64,000 nucleotides of DNA, taken from contig CM067087.1 in the NCBI GenBank assembly GCA_034008185.1, forward strand, positions 47,474,090-47,538,089, written 5' to 3'. A program made the translations under genes and the position numbers. Under the pieces are notes generated by a model. The model made no database searches. It saw only the letters and a program-made list of their open reading frames with translations, and was not told the origin of the DNA. Position 1 is the stretch's first letter; each line of letters starts with the position of its first letter. Below are positions 1 through 10,823 of this stretch, piece by piece. This DNA comes from Gorsachius magnificus. Lineage: Eukaryota > Chordata > Aves > Pelecaniformes > Ardeidae.

Positions 1-149
1 ACTGCATGGAGCAGGGGGCATAAGATGAGACAACACGAGTTATTTCGAGCTTTTAGAGATGCTCAGATGCTGTAATATGTTCTGCATCAAGGCAACGTTG
101 GAGATGCTGGAGAAGAAAACCAAGCCCCGTCAGCACAACGCACCAGCCC

Positions 150-768
150 ACCCGCAGGTGGTGACAGCCAGCTGAACGTAAGCCAGCAGTGTGCCCAGGT
201 GGCCAAGAAGGCCAATGGCATCCTGGCCTGTATCAGGAATAGTGTGACCAGCAGGAGCAGGGCAGTGATGGTGCCCCTGTACTCGGTGCTGGTGAGGCCT
301 CACCTCGAATACTGTGTTCAGTTTTGGGCCCCTCACTACAAGAAAGATGTTGCATTGCTGGAGCATGTCCAGAGGAGAGCAACCAAGCTGGTGAGGGGGC
401 TGGAGCACAAGGCTTAGGTGGGGGGGAGCCCTCATTGCTCCCTACAACTGCCTGAGAGGAGGGGGGAGCCGGGGGGGTCGGGCTCTGCTCCCAGGGAACA
501 GGCGATGGGACGAGGAAGAATGGTTTGAAGTTGCGCCAGGGCAGGTTTAGGTTGGACATTAGGAAAAAATTTTCACAATGAAAGGGTTGTCAAGCTCTGG
601 AAGGGGCTGCCCAGGGAGGTGGTCGAGTCCCCATCCCTGGAGGTATTTAAAAGAAGGAGAGATGAGGTGCTTAGGGACAGGGTTTAGTGGTGGGATGTCA
701 GGGTTAGGTTAAAGGTTGGACTCGATGATCTTAAAGGGCTTTTCCAACCAAAGTGATTCTATGATTCT
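150..768 (+). mobile_element. CR1 LINE, 5'-truncated, with RT C-terminal remnant
   Basis: This is a retrotransposon fragment of the CR1 family. The frame at 199-417 reads as the last part of the CR1 ORF2 reverse transcriptase region, with the typical [13 protein letters not shown] and [14 protein letters not shown] blocks. It ends at a stop where the sequence jumps to a later part of the element, so about 50-60 bases of the usual sequence are missing near 415-430. The 3' part has the usual 'ccatccctggaggtattta' block and ends in the ATTCTATGATTCT tail at 755-768. The 5' limit is uncertain; bases 1-149 show no match I can place. It cannot move on its own, because the endonuclease and most of the RT are absent. 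Confidence 0.93.
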
Positions 769-1982
769 CGGTGGAAGGCTGGGGCTGGTTTTGTGCTGGT
801 TGGCAAAGCATCAGCGTGCCTGGTGGCTCCCACCCAGGAGGGCAGCCTGCAGGCAGCACAGCCTGGACGAGCAGGGTGCAGGGATCTGGGGTGGGTGGGT
901 TCCCCCCCGCCAGGGCGCCCTGCAACAATGCAGCTTTCCAAAACGCCGCTACTTCTGCTTGAGGCCCATGAATGGGCAGGTTTGGGTATTTCATAGCCCC
1001 AGAAGGTTGCGGGCAAGTCCCTTGTGTCTGGCTGTCTCCTTGCCAAGGGCTGGGCAGATGCTGCGGGCAGCTGCGCTGCTTTGTACCATAGAAATGTTTT
1101 TGCCACCGAGTCAGCAGTTCATGTGGTTTTTGCTGTCACTGTTCTCACTTTAAGCATCTTCCCGTGTTTCGTTTTCTGTAATCATCCTTTACGTCCCAAG
1201 GACATAATCTAACTGTTGGTAATTAAGTTAATTTTTCAACCAAGGCTCCAAAAGTTATATGAAAGCTTTGCTTTGCGAATGTGACATTCAACCGCTGCTG
1301 AAATGTCCTTGAGCCGCGATGGCCAGCTGTCAGGAGCAGGAGCCCCAAACAGGGGTGGGGAAGATCAGAGAGGCCTCACTTCATGTGTTTCTGAGGCTCT
1401 ACGTCTGCTTGGTACATGCACAAAACACTTTGCAGAGGTGGCTTGGCAGATTTGGGGATTTTGCCGGTTTTCTGCCGTTTGCAGATTTGGGGATTTCCAT
1501 TCTGAGCATGCACTGAAACCGCGGCTGCCGCTGCGTGTGAGCAGGCGTTGTCAGGATCTTGGCCTCAAGTCGCTCTATCCCTTCCTTCCCGTCACCACCA
1601 GCTGGGCAGAGGGTGTCTCAGGCTCTGCAGCTCCCTGTTAGCGCTGGAAATGCAACACGTGCTCCGGTGTAACTCGATGCACTTGGAGCTACGCGGCCCG
1701 GCAAGCACCCTCCACCCTTCCTTTTTCTAAAACAAAAATATTAGGTATGAGGTCACCATTACGGAGTGTACTCAAGCAGCGCGTGTCTGCCTCCCGTTCC
1801 AAGCAAAGCAGAGCAGAGCAGTCTAATCCCATCAGACTGCAACGAAAGAATATTCAAAATAGTAAGAAAAGAAAGAAAGAAAAAAAAAAAAGGTTCACTT
1901 TGTGGCAAAGAATAAAATCAGAAACTTCTTTTTCCTGCAGGCAGCGCCAGGCATCATCAGGGAACATCTCAATTTATAACAG
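769..1982. other. Unique stretch, no gene seen
   Basis: No gene or known repeat is visible. A 16-17 base stretch (gcagatttggggattt) occurs twice, at 1446 and 1481, which looks like a small local duplication. An A/G-rich run lies at about 1860-1892. The open frames here (up to 145 codons) have no recognisable composition or motif. Confidence 0.5.
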
Positions 1983-2597
1983 TGTCGTGGTTTAACCCGG
2001 CTGGCAACTCAGCACCACGCAGCCGCTCGCTCACTCCCCCTTCCCTCAGTGGGATGGGACAGAGAATCGGGAAGGAAAAAAAAAGGTTAGAGCCGAGGGC
2101 TGAGATAAAGACAGTTTAGTAAGAGAAAATAATAATAATAGTAATAATGAGAATGGTAAGAGAATATACAGAATATACAAAACGAATGATGCACAACGCA
2201 ATTGCTCACCACCTGCCGACCGATGCCCAGCCCGTCCCGAGCAGCGATCCCTCCCCCTGAGCCGCGATCTGTCCCCGAGCCGCGATCAGTCCCTAAGCAG
2301 CGATCAGTCTCCCCGAAACCGAACAACCGACTAACCCCCCCGAGCATGACGTTCTATGGGCTGGAATAGCTCCTTGGTCAGTTTGGGTTAGCTGTCCTGG
2401 CTGTGCTCCCTCCCAGCTTGTTATGCACCTGGCCGAGCAGGAGAAGCTCAAAAAGTCCTTGAGCAGTCTAAGCACTACTTGGCAACAACTAAAAACATCA
2501 GCGTGTTATCAACATTCTTCTAGCACTGAATCCAAAGCACAGCACTATGCTAGCTACTATGAAGAAAATTAACTCTATCCCAGCCGAAACCAGGACA
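1983..2597 (-). mobile_element. Solo LTR of an endogenous retrovirus, ERVL-like
   Basis: A 615-bp element starts TGTCGTGGTTT and ends AAACCAGGACA, so the termini are TG...CA and form an 11-bp imperfect inverted repeat with one mismatch. The 5 bases aacag occur immediately before (1978-1982) and immediately after (2598-2602), a clean target-site duplication. A 5-bp duplication is usual for ERVL-type (class III) elements. No gag, pol or env sequence adjoins it, so it is a solo LTR left by recombination between two LTRs. The sense strand is judged to be minus from the family's usual orientation, with the TGTCCTGG end first. I see no TATAAA or AATAAA on that strand, so promoter and polyadenylation function are probably lost. 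Confidence 0.88.
2236..2310. repeat. Four imperfect ~18-bp tandem repeats inside the LTR
   Basis: Four consecutive copies of a unit resembling cccgagccgcgatcagtc lie within the LTR. They differ at a few positions each (gagcagcgatc, gagccgcgatc, gagccgcgatc, aagcagcgatc). The array is CpG-rich, unlike its surroundings. Tandem repeats in an LTR often lie in U3 and can bind transcription factors; that role here is only an inference. Confidence 0.7.
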
Positions 2598-2602
2598 AAC
2601 AG

Positions 2603-3489
2603 CTGGGGGTAGCTATTTTTGTCTCAGACTTCAATAGTTTAATTGGAGGAGCATGGTAAAAGTTAACAGATCTGCGTCCAGCAAGGTTAATTCTGAGGTT
2701 GCCGGATTCTGATGCAGAGAAAGCCAGGCGGTGTTTTTCCCTCCCGCTAGGAATAGCAGGGCTGCCTTAGTGCCACCGGGAGGGCAGTCAGCTCTTCGCA
2801 AGCTTCGGTCTCCCGCGGTGGAGGGAGTAACCGAGGAAAAATGGGTTTCCTTTGCAAACATACCCTTCTGCCGTTCTCATTCAGGGCCTGCGTAACCACA
2901 ACGTGCAGGGGGGGTTGCTAATATCACGACTGCTTGCGATCGTGTTTTGCAGGAGTCACTCTTTTCTGTAAGCCCAACGAGTAATTTTTGTGCTGTTTGA
3001 CTTTTTTTTTTAAAAGGTGTTGAAAACCAAAGGAGTTGTTAAAATGCTTTCAAGCAGCGTTTCCGCAAAAATCCCTGTGATTTCTGCTTCCACCTCGTCA
3101 CAGCTCCGGTTCCGAAATGATCCACGCAGCTCTTCCTCCCTGCAGCCCTGGTGGCAATGGCAGCAGGAGGCCACCGTGCTTTTCCCGGAGGGCTTCCAGT
3201 CTAAACACAGCCAGCAGCCTAAAGGAGGAGGAAAAAAACCGGCCCCGTGGGAAGGTGGTGGTGGAAGAGAACCTCTCGATTCCCGGCGCAGTGTTCGGTC
3301 CTGTCTGGGGGCTGTAGCCAGTTGGTGCTGCCCAGTTTTGACGTCCGTCAGGAGAAATTGTTTGGTTTCCTGACTGCTTGAGCCTAACGCCCAGAGGCCG
3401 AGTGGCAATGGTGACTTGGAAGTGAAATGAAAACCTTCCCAGCTCAGCTTGGGACAGCTCGATCTGGAACAGGACTAGTGATGTACTTT
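2603..3489. other. Unique stretch, no gene seen
   Basis: No gene or repeat is recognised. There is a T run at about 3002-3011. Open frames on both strands around 3010-3408 overlap each other and match nothing known to me. Confidence 0.5.
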
Positions 3490-3545
3490 CATAATGTGCT
3501 TTGAGAAACTCTGGTCAAGATACCTGAAATAAGAGCTAAGTGCTG
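3490..3545 (+). repeat. Ancient MIR/L2-type tail fragment
   Basis: The run 'gtgctttgagaaactctgg' followed by 'ataagagctaagtgctgtt' resembles the conserved end of old amniote MIR-like SINEs (gtgctttgagat...ataagagctaggtattatt). Only about 55 bases are alignable by eye and divergence is high. Assignment is from memory of the family and was not searched. Confidence 0.5.
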
Positions 3546-3645
3546 TTAATGGAGTTGTAAGTTTGAAACTCCTTGCTAGTGAAAGAGCTACTTCCATCAC
3601 AACGCTTTCAAAATCACGCACGTTCCCCCAAGTGGTAACCAGGTT

Positions 3646-3702
3646 AAAAAAAAAAAAGGGAAGAAAAAAAAAAAGAAGAAGAAAAAAAAGAGAAAAGGGA
3701 AA
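3646..3702 (+). repeat. 57-nt uninterrupted purine tract
   Basis: All bases in this stretch are A or G, mostly A runs broken by single or triple G. Such homopurine tracts can adopt triplex structures and are prone to slippage. The lysine/arginine-rich frame on the plus strand and the phenylalanine-rich one on the minus strand are by-products of it. Confidence 0.9.
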
Positions 3703-4193
3703 CAGCAAACACTTTGAAATAGGCTTTTTCCACTCTGGAATGGCTTTCCAGGTTTATTGTTTATTATATATTATAATAATAGAAAATAAAAGAGTCTCAG
3801 TAAGAATGAAATGCTTTGATCTCTCCAGAGCGGTCTTCCCTTTGGCTTTGAGGAGCAGTTCAGAAATTTTCTTCAGAATCGGGACGAAGCCAGACTTCAA
3901 GGTGCCCAGCTCTGCAGTGAGCTGGGAGGTGCAGCCCCAGCAGCCCAGTTTTGCAGCACCAGTTATGTGCCCTGCGGGGCTTCCCCAGGTGCTCCCTTGC
4001 TCAGGCACTGAAGAGAGAGGATGGATTCGCAGAGCAAGCCTGACCCAAGCTGCCTCCTGGTTGCTATGAGGAATACGATGACTAGTTCATGAACTTAGAA
4101 AGTGCTTTTGGGTTCTCTCAAGCAATGCATAAACTGCCTGGGGGATTTGTGCTGCAGCCTGCTCCAGCAGGATCTTGGTCTCCTAAGTGGGGT

Positions 4194-4253
4194 GGGAAGG
4201 GAAGGGAAGGGAAGGGAAGGGAAGGGAAGGGAAGGGAAGGGAAGGGAAGGGAA
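4194..4253 (+). repeat. (GGGAA)12 microsatellite
   Basis: Twelve perfect tandem copies of the pentamer GGGAA. With a GGG run every five bases, the plus strand has strong G-quadruplex potential. Three reading frames are open across it on each strand (EGKGR, GREGK and similar on plus; SLPFP on minus), which is low-complexity translation and not coding evidence. A perfect array of this length is likely to vary between individuals. Confidence 0.97.
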
Positions 4254-5665
4254 GCTCTCCGCCAGGCTGTGTGCCGCTGTCTTCCTGCCAAAACCAGGGA
4301 TGGCAAAATTGGGGTGCAGCCAGGCCATACACCCTGCATGTTTGGGACCCTTGCTGCATCCCGTGGGTGCAATACCTCCCGGGAATTCAGCACTGAGCTG
4401 TCATTGCATCCGAGGAAGAGGGAGGAGGGGAGGAGTGGGGAAGAGCATTTCTAGAGTCCTTCTCCTCCGGCCATGGAAATGCAGTCCCAGTTGTCCAGCT
4501 GTCAGTGGTTAATCACCATCTTAATCCCCCAGAGCAGAGGGGGAATGAGGATCTGACTCGTGACTCAGAGCCACATCCCCACGCCTGGCCTCCTCCGAGG
4601 GGAATGCTGCCCTTTCCTCAGGGCTGGTAAGTCCAAAGGCATGAAAATAGCAGGGGTTTAGGGTTGCTGGCCTTAAAATGGACCTTCAGAAATTGTTTCC
4701 TCAGATATTACCTTGAGCGGTTTCTATGTGTATTCTTGCCAACAAGCTCTTGTTAGAATATTTGTGGAAAATAAACTCCGGAGAGTCATGAGCAGAGCCA
4801 GAGCAGATTAATTTAAGACAAGCAAATATTTGTGGGAAAGTTTGTGTTTGTTTGTGCTACCCACCCCACACTATCACACAGCGTTCTCCATGCGTACGTA
4901 ACTTCGCCGAGGTACCTTTTGGTCGGAGAGGTGGATCAATTCCCGTGCATTCTTTTCCATGTTTTTCAGCTGGGAGGCACCAGTAGAAATTTCAGTATTT
5001 CCTCCAAGAAGAATTTGGTTTGGGCTCTGAACTTCGCTTGAAGAGTTAACATTTCTGGAGCCATGACCTCAAAACCACAAATAGAAAGAAAAATAACGTA
5101 AGATAGATGAGCACAAAGTTCTGGAAGCCCTGAAGAGTGAAAAACAAATTTCAGAATGTTTTGTAACCATTCTCCGGAGTTAGGGAAAAAGGACATTTTA
5201 ATAAAACTGCACCCTGGAGCCCACAGAGATTTGCTGGATAAGTCACAAACACCCAGGCAGGGTGAAGACGGGGTCTGTAGCCCTCCAGCTCTGAAAACAC
5301 CTACCTAACCATGCGGTATTGGTGGCCCGGTGGTATTTTCTTCATTGAAAATCACTCAAAGAAAGAAAAAATTCCTGCCAAATCAACCCACTTGGTTTGT
5401 GAAAAAGTTCCGAGCGCACAACTCTGACCCCTGTCTCTACACCAAGACCCCTGCCCTGCCGGCCCTTCTTGCGGCACCTCTTGGGCTGCTCTCAGTGAAT
5501 CAGAGCAGCGGTCCAGCCACCCCGGGGGCTCGTGGAAGACTTTTGACTTTTGGGTTTTTTTCCCCTGTTCTCGGTGAAAATTGATGTCAAAGTATGGGAT
5601 GTGTCTACAGACACATGCCAGTTCGCAGCTCTCTCTTCTGCATTGCAACATGTTTTTTTTTTTTG
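4254..5665. other. Unique stretch, no gene seen
   Basis: No gene or clear repeat is visible. The part from about 4680 to 5200 is AT-richer than its surroundings. A T run at 5652-5664 directly abuts the CR1 tail that follows; since that CR1 is on the minus strand, it reads as a poly(A) stretch just downstream of the element's 3' end. Confidence 0.5.
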
Positions 5666-6046
5666 TAGAATTATAGAATCACAGAATGCTTTGGGTGGGA
5701 AGGGACCCCTAGAGGCCACCCGGCCCAACCGCCCCGCAAGAGCAGGGACACCTTGAACCACATCAGGTTGCTCACAGGCCCGTCCAACCTGGCCTGGAAT
5801 GGTCCCAGGGATGGGGCCTCCACCCCCTCTCTGGGCAACCCCTGCCAGGGTTTCACCACCCTCACTGGAAAGAATTTCTTCCTTAGATCCAGTCTAAACC
5901 TACCCTGCTTCAGTTTAAAAACACTACTCCTTGTCTCGTCACCGCAGGCCTTGCTAAAAAGATTTTCCCCATCTTTCCTATAGGCCCCCTTTAAGTACTA
6001 AAAGGCTGCAATAAGATCTGCCAGCAGCCTTCTCCTCTCCAGGGCC
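5666..6046 (-). mobile_element. CR1 LINE 3' fragment
   Basis: On the minus strand this ends in the CR1 tail (reverse complement of tagaattatagaatcacaga at 5666). It contains the blocks 'gggtttcaccaccctcactg' and 'aaagaatttcttccttagat' shared with the copies at 24427, 28714 and 56603. It runs about 380 bp upstream into the part ending at 'ccagcagccttctcctctcc'. It is non-coding and 5'-truncated. The 3' portion is very close to the other members of this group, suggesting a fairly young subfamily. Confidence 0.94.
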
Positions 6047-7217
6047 TAAAGATTTCATACCGTGCAAATGAAGCCACCAAAAGATTCAAAGACACTGGTA
6101 CATCCTGCAGAAAGAGCAGGCGAGGAGGGTGTGCTGCCCGTGTCTCATACATGTTGCTCATGTCCTGAGTATTTGTCTTTCACTTGTGGGCACGGACCGG
6201 TAGATTTATCATAGTCTTCAGCTAGAGAAGGTCGATCCCCTTCACAGAGGGCAGCTCTTATCAGATGCCTTGATTTACAACAGGTGAGAGTCTGCTGGGA
6301 ATTGCCACAGCACTGGCACAAAAAGAATTACCTATTTTTATGCAGCTTTCAACAAATACCTCACATACAGGAGCCCAAGCAAGCCTCCCTGGAATTCCCT
6401 AAGTTTTATTTCATGTCGGTTTTGTAGGGAAGACTTTGTGCAAATCAGTCAAAAGCTGAAAATCCTCCCACGCCCCTTTGCAAACCCCGCCGTGGGGTGA
6501 GCACAACAGGCAAATCCTTCGCGGGCTGCGGGAAGAGGCTGGGAGAGCTTCATTTCAGGGGTGAGCCATGGAGCCTGGTGGTCCCAGGGACCACAGTGCC
6601 AATGGGGACACAAAGACTTGGCAGAAATCGGGCTTGAAGAGAGCAGAGAGTCACGGCCTATGTTCTCCCTCCTTCGCCTCTTCCTCCTTCTCCTCCTGTC
6701 TTTCCATCCATTGCTTTTCAAGCCATTTTCTCTGACTGTCCTCCTACTGCTCACGAGGTTTCATTCCGGGTTGACATCCCTTTGCTGTTTCCCACAAACC
6801 CACTGTGGTGAGAGGTCGTTATTTGGCTGTACCCAAATAAAAGGACGGCAGAAATCAGAATTAGATCAATAATTCCATGTGTGAAAAATGCCACACAGAC
6901 ACTTCCAATTTTTTCCAAGTCAGAAAAGAGAAGGGGAAAAATCAAGCAGCCATGAAAATCAGGCCTGATTTTCACAAGCTTCCGCAGAGATAACCCAGCG
7001 TGGGAATCCCTAAACTTGTGCGAAGAGCTTTGAGTTATCAATTTGATTATCTCAGGAGAAGGGCTTAGAACTCAGAGGGAGATGCTGCTTCTGTTTGCAG
7101 CTCCATGATGTAAAAAGGGGAGAATTATTCCAAAACCCAGCTTTCATGGCACCTACTGGCCCCTGTTTCTCTACCTTTCAAATGAAGGTGGTCGGGGTTG
7201 ACCACCAGTTGGCAACA
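6047..7217. other. Unique stretch, no gene seen
   Basis: A pyrimidine-rich stretch (cctcttcctccttctcctcc and flanks) lies at about 6664-6712. Otherwise I see no gene, repeat or structured element. The two ~100-codon frames at 6449-6872 overlap on opposite strands and match nothing I know. Confidence 0.5.
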
Positions 7218-7336
7218 AGACCAGGCTGGACGAGGCTTTGAGCAACCTCATCTAGTTACTGGTGTCCCTGCAGGGGGGTTGGACTAGATGACCTCTAAAG
7301 GTCCCTTCCAACCCAAAACATTCTATGATTCTATGA
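7218..7336 (+). mobile_element. CR1 LINE 3' tail
   Basis: About 120 bp of CR1 3' end, with 'ggttggactagatgacctct' followed by 'cccttccaacccaaaac' and a final ATTCTATGATTCTATGA. It is 5'-truncated close to 'ccaggctggacgaggctttg'. The next CR1 piece begins about 70 bp downstream in the same orientation but belongs to a different group, so these are two insertions. Confidence 0.93.
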
Positions 7337-7407
7337 ATAAAGGAGATGGGAAAGCGATGGGTGCCCATGCAACACCAAGCGAGGTGGAGCAAGAATAAGG
7401 GGGCGTC

Positions 7408-7750
7408 TTTTCTGATGCGTGTACAAATATCTCAAGGGTGGGTGTCACAGGGAAGGAGCCAGACTCTTCTCAGTGGTGCCCATTACCAGGACAAGGGGCA
7501 ATGGGCACAAACTGTAGCAGAAGAGGTTCCAGTTGAATGGGAGGAAGAACTTCTCGACTTGGAGGGTGCCCGAGCCCTGGCCCAGGGGGCTGTGGAGTCT
7601 CCTTCTCTGGAGATCTTCAACCCCCGCCTGGCCGCTGTCCTGTGCCCCCTGCTCTGGGTGACCCTGCTTGAGCAGGGGGGTGGCACTGGGGGAGCTCCCG
7701 AGGGCCCTGCCAACCCCTGCCATGCTGGGATTCTGGGATTCTGTTATTCC
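7408..7750 (+). mobile_element. CR1 LINE fragment, ATTCTGTG-tailed group
   Basis: This copy carries the 'tacaaatatctcaagggtgg' and 'tctccttctctggagatctt' blocks of the CR1 ORF2 C-terminal and 3' end, and ends in 'ctgggattctgggattctgt'. It belongs to the same group as the longer copy at 13330-13873. The frame spanning 7346-7822 includes this decayed ORF2 end and is not a host gene. Confidence 0.9.
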
Positions 7751-8350
7751 AGGTGTCCCCACGTCCCAGCCATCACAACGTTGCTTGCAACACATCAAGG
7801 CTGCTTCCTAACTCAGCCATAGGGTGGTCGCTGTGCCGGGTGGTGATGCTTTATTGTAAAAAGCTATTTAAATAGCTGGGCATGTGTGTGCACTGAAACA
7901 ATTTTGCCATGGATTGGAGTCTTATGACTGGAAACGGGATCATGAAGCGCTGCATCAGACTGGAAGGAGCGGAGTGTCAGGAGGCTCTGCATTAAATCCA
8001 GTCTCAAGATAACTCCTTTGTTAATGGGGAGCGACGCTGCGTGAACGATCTTGGCAGATGCCCCCAGATGACGAGGAGTGATAAGCAATGCAACAAATTG
8101 GCAAACGGGGCTTTAAAAATTTGCTTAAGGCAAAAAAAAAAGAAGTGAGAAACCCCATCTCCTTGCCTGCGAGCCTACGGGGCTTGACATCAGCAACGCC
8201 GCGCAGGGCTGATGGGGCTTGCAGTATCCGGTTGCCATCGGGTGAAAGCGAGGGGAGACACAAAAATAGCTCTGCAACCCACGCTCCCACCCATGGAAAA
8301 GCACAAGTCACCCAGGAGCAGTTTTTGGGTGCATCTGGAGCAGCGTTTGC
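7751..8350. other. Unique stretch, no gene seen
   Basis: No recognised gene or repeat. An A run lies at about 8131-8140. The stretch ends at the left arm of the 8351-8436 hairpin. Confidence 0.5.
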
Positions 8351-8436
8351 TGCAGCTGCAACTGCCCAACACCCTGGGACGGGGCATACGCCGTCCCTCG
8401 GTCCCCGTCCCAGGGTGTTGGGCGGTTGCAGCTGCA
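8351..8436 (+). repeat. Near-perfect 34-bp inverted repeat with 18-nt loop
   Basis: The left arm (8351-8384, starting tgcagctgcaactgcccaac) is the reverse complement of the right arm (8403-8436) at 33 of 34 positions. The loop is 8385-8402. The single difference pairs T8363 with G8424, a G-U wobble in a plus-strand RNA, so such a transcript would fold into a fully paired 34-bp stem. The left arm has TG where the right arm implies CG, which fits CpG decay of an originally perfect repeat. Possible identities are a small foldback element, a hairpin RNA source or a template-switch product. No transcription signal is visible. Confidence 0.95.
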
Positions 8437-10739
8437 CTTGGGGACAAGGACCATGCTCTCATTAGTGCCCAAACCTTCATGCAACAGAGGGTTTGCTTTC
8501 CTCCAGGCGCTGTTGAAGCTACTTTTGCTCTGGCAGCCACCGTTGCCCACCCTGTGGCCATCTCCAGACTTGAGTCCCCAAAGGTGACACCAGCATCTTG
8601 TTCAGAGATGGGATGGGGGGGACAACTTCCCCCCCCCCCCTCCAAGTTGCAGAGCTGGATGCAGTTAGGAAAGAGGTAGTGTCATGTGCATCTGGCACCC
8701 AGGACCGATTCAGTGGCCTGGGAGGATGCGTTGGGAGCGAGTCCCATGTCCTCGGAAGTCGCCCAGTTTTATGGTTTCTCTCCAGTGATGCTCAATGCCT
8801 CTGAGGATGGCGTCCCAGGGCTGTCATCCCCCCAGTCATCTCCCCAGTGCCACGGTCCCACCAACATCCTCTTCTCCATGCCATGGTCCTGCTTACCGAA
8901 AGGAGAAGTCGTTGCTTGGATTACCCCGGCTCTGCTACTCCTTATGTAAGCACGATGGATATTTTTGCCTGTCCTTTTCAATTCCAGCTGAAGTTGGTGC
9001 CACAGGCAGCTCTCTTAGTAGATTGCTTTTGTGATTTATGCAGGTCCAGAAGAGTCCAAGGATCATTTATCTTCAAACCAGGAGAGAGATGAAAGAGTCA
9101 TGGTAGTAAAATTTCCTGCGGAGCTAGATCTGAGCATCAAAGAGGGGAAAATGTCATTGTTTTACCGAGACAAGACGACGTGAGACAGGTTTTAATGCTG
9201 GGGGACTTTTTTAACTGAATAATTTGCCTTAACAAAAAAAAAAAAGAAAAAGAAGTTTTGGGAAATGAAAGGAGGGCAGAGGAGCGCGGTGGGGTGCTGC
9301 TGGGAAGCTGTCTCTGGGGAGGGGCAGAAAAAAGGGGTGGAAGCAGAGCCCGAGGGGCATTCGTTCCTCCTGGGATGGGGGGGCACAGTGCCATGAGCAA
9401 GCCTGGTGTAGCGAATGGAAAAAGAAAGTTCCTAATCTCAGTGAGTCCGACTGCAAGCATGGGAAATGCCGTCCGGCCACGCGGTTTGGCATGGTGATGG
9501 CATCTCCTCGGCCAGGGCTCTGACCCAGCATCACCCAGCCCCAGCAGGGGGTCCTGGGAGGCTGGGGAGCATCTCCCGCCCTTGCCCTGCCTCAGAGCTT
9601 GCAGCCGAAGCACAAATCTTGGGAAACGTGATCACATCAGAGGGCTGGGAGGAAAGCGAAGGAAGGAGAGGGCTGGGAAAGGCTCCGTTTACATTTGCGG
9701 CAGATGCTATCGAGAGGAGAAAAATACTTTTATTTCCCCTGTGGACTGCCAGTTGATTTTCTTGCAGCAGGCACTAATGGAAAATAATAAAACCCATTTT
9801 AGTCAGGCTGTATCCAGAACACTCACAGGTCAAGCCAGTACTCAAACCAGACCGTTATGGAACAAAACACGTTAGTTTGTCACCAGCGTCTACGGTGGCC
9901 AGGGGAATTTTACCATTTGAAATTGAATTTTATAGGTCAAGGCCTTTAGTGGGCCTTGAAAAACACGGCATCTCCGTGAAGTTAGTGTGAATGTGGAGGT
10001 GATTACTGGGTATAAAGGTACGCAGCCTTTGCGTTTGTTAACAGTGCAAAAATCCAAAGAGAACCTGTGGTGGGGACTGTGATACGGCCGTAAACCCCAG
10101 GACATGGTCATTAAGTGTTAGGTACTCAAATATTTCAGTATCGTCTTCCTGCTGTTAAATCAAACCCACAAAAACACATGGGAGGCGTCTTTCACTTAAA
10201 ATTACGTCCTCATGGTTTATAATTTAAAATTCACTGATGACTGTAAAGGAAGCTTGGTCATAGGAGCCCAAGTTTCTTAGAAATGAGTCAGCAGCAGATC
10301 GTTTCTTTGGGAGGGATGAACTTATTTCAACATTCAGAGAACTTCAGGCATCTCCCATGTGGTTTTATACTTCACGGAATAAATACAGCAGACATGAGGT
10401 GGTGCCTGCAGTGCCACACGCACACACGCACTGATGTCCCCATTTCCTCCTCCGTCCTCTCCCCTTGCACAGCCCCCTCCCCGCAGCGCTCCCACCCCAC
10501 TGACCCGGGGGGGTGGGGGGGGCTGCATGAGGGCACCCAGCGTTCACGCTGTGATTGCCCAAATTAGAGACAAGGGCCACCCAAAGCCCAGCTTTGAGCC
10601 TGTTGGAGGTGGAGGGTGGCTCACGCGCCGCATGCCCCCGCAGCGGCCCCTCCCCGACAGCCCTGGGGTGAGGGTCCCCCATGCCACACTGCACCCCGAA
10701 GCCCGGCATCCTCCGGGGCGTTCTGGCTAAGCGGCTGCC
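8437..10739. other. Unique stretch, no gene seen
   Basis: A C run of about 12 lies at 8629-8640 and an A-rich run at 9233-9252. Several overlapping frames of 100-158 codons occur on both strands (for example 9137-9613 minus), but none shows a domain I recognise. The part from about 10100 to 10260 is AT-rich and otherwise featureless. Confidence 0.5.
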
Positions 10740-10823
10740 TGGCCTCCACCCCTTCTCTGGGCAACCCCTGCCAGTGTTTCACCACCCTCATTCCAAAGAA
10801 TTTCTTCCTTAGATCCAGTCTAC
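10740..10823 (-). mobile_element. CR1 LINE internal fragment
   Basis: An 84-bp piece matching the middle of the 5666 and 24427 copies: 'cctctctgggcaacccctgcc'-like sequence, then 'tttcaccaccctcattccaa' and 'agaatttcttccttagatcc'. Both ends are missing, including the 3' tail. It is therefore a remnant of a longer insertion or a captured segment, not a simple 5' truncation. Confidence 0.88.

Noticed and set aside
1983..2597. Full endogenous retrovirus
   Set aside because: Only one LTR is present, with its target duplication on both sides, and no internal retroviral sequence is seen.
4089..4512. ORFs with GREGKGREGK or SLPFPSLPFP repeats
   Set aside because: They are translations of the (GGGAA)12 microsatellite.
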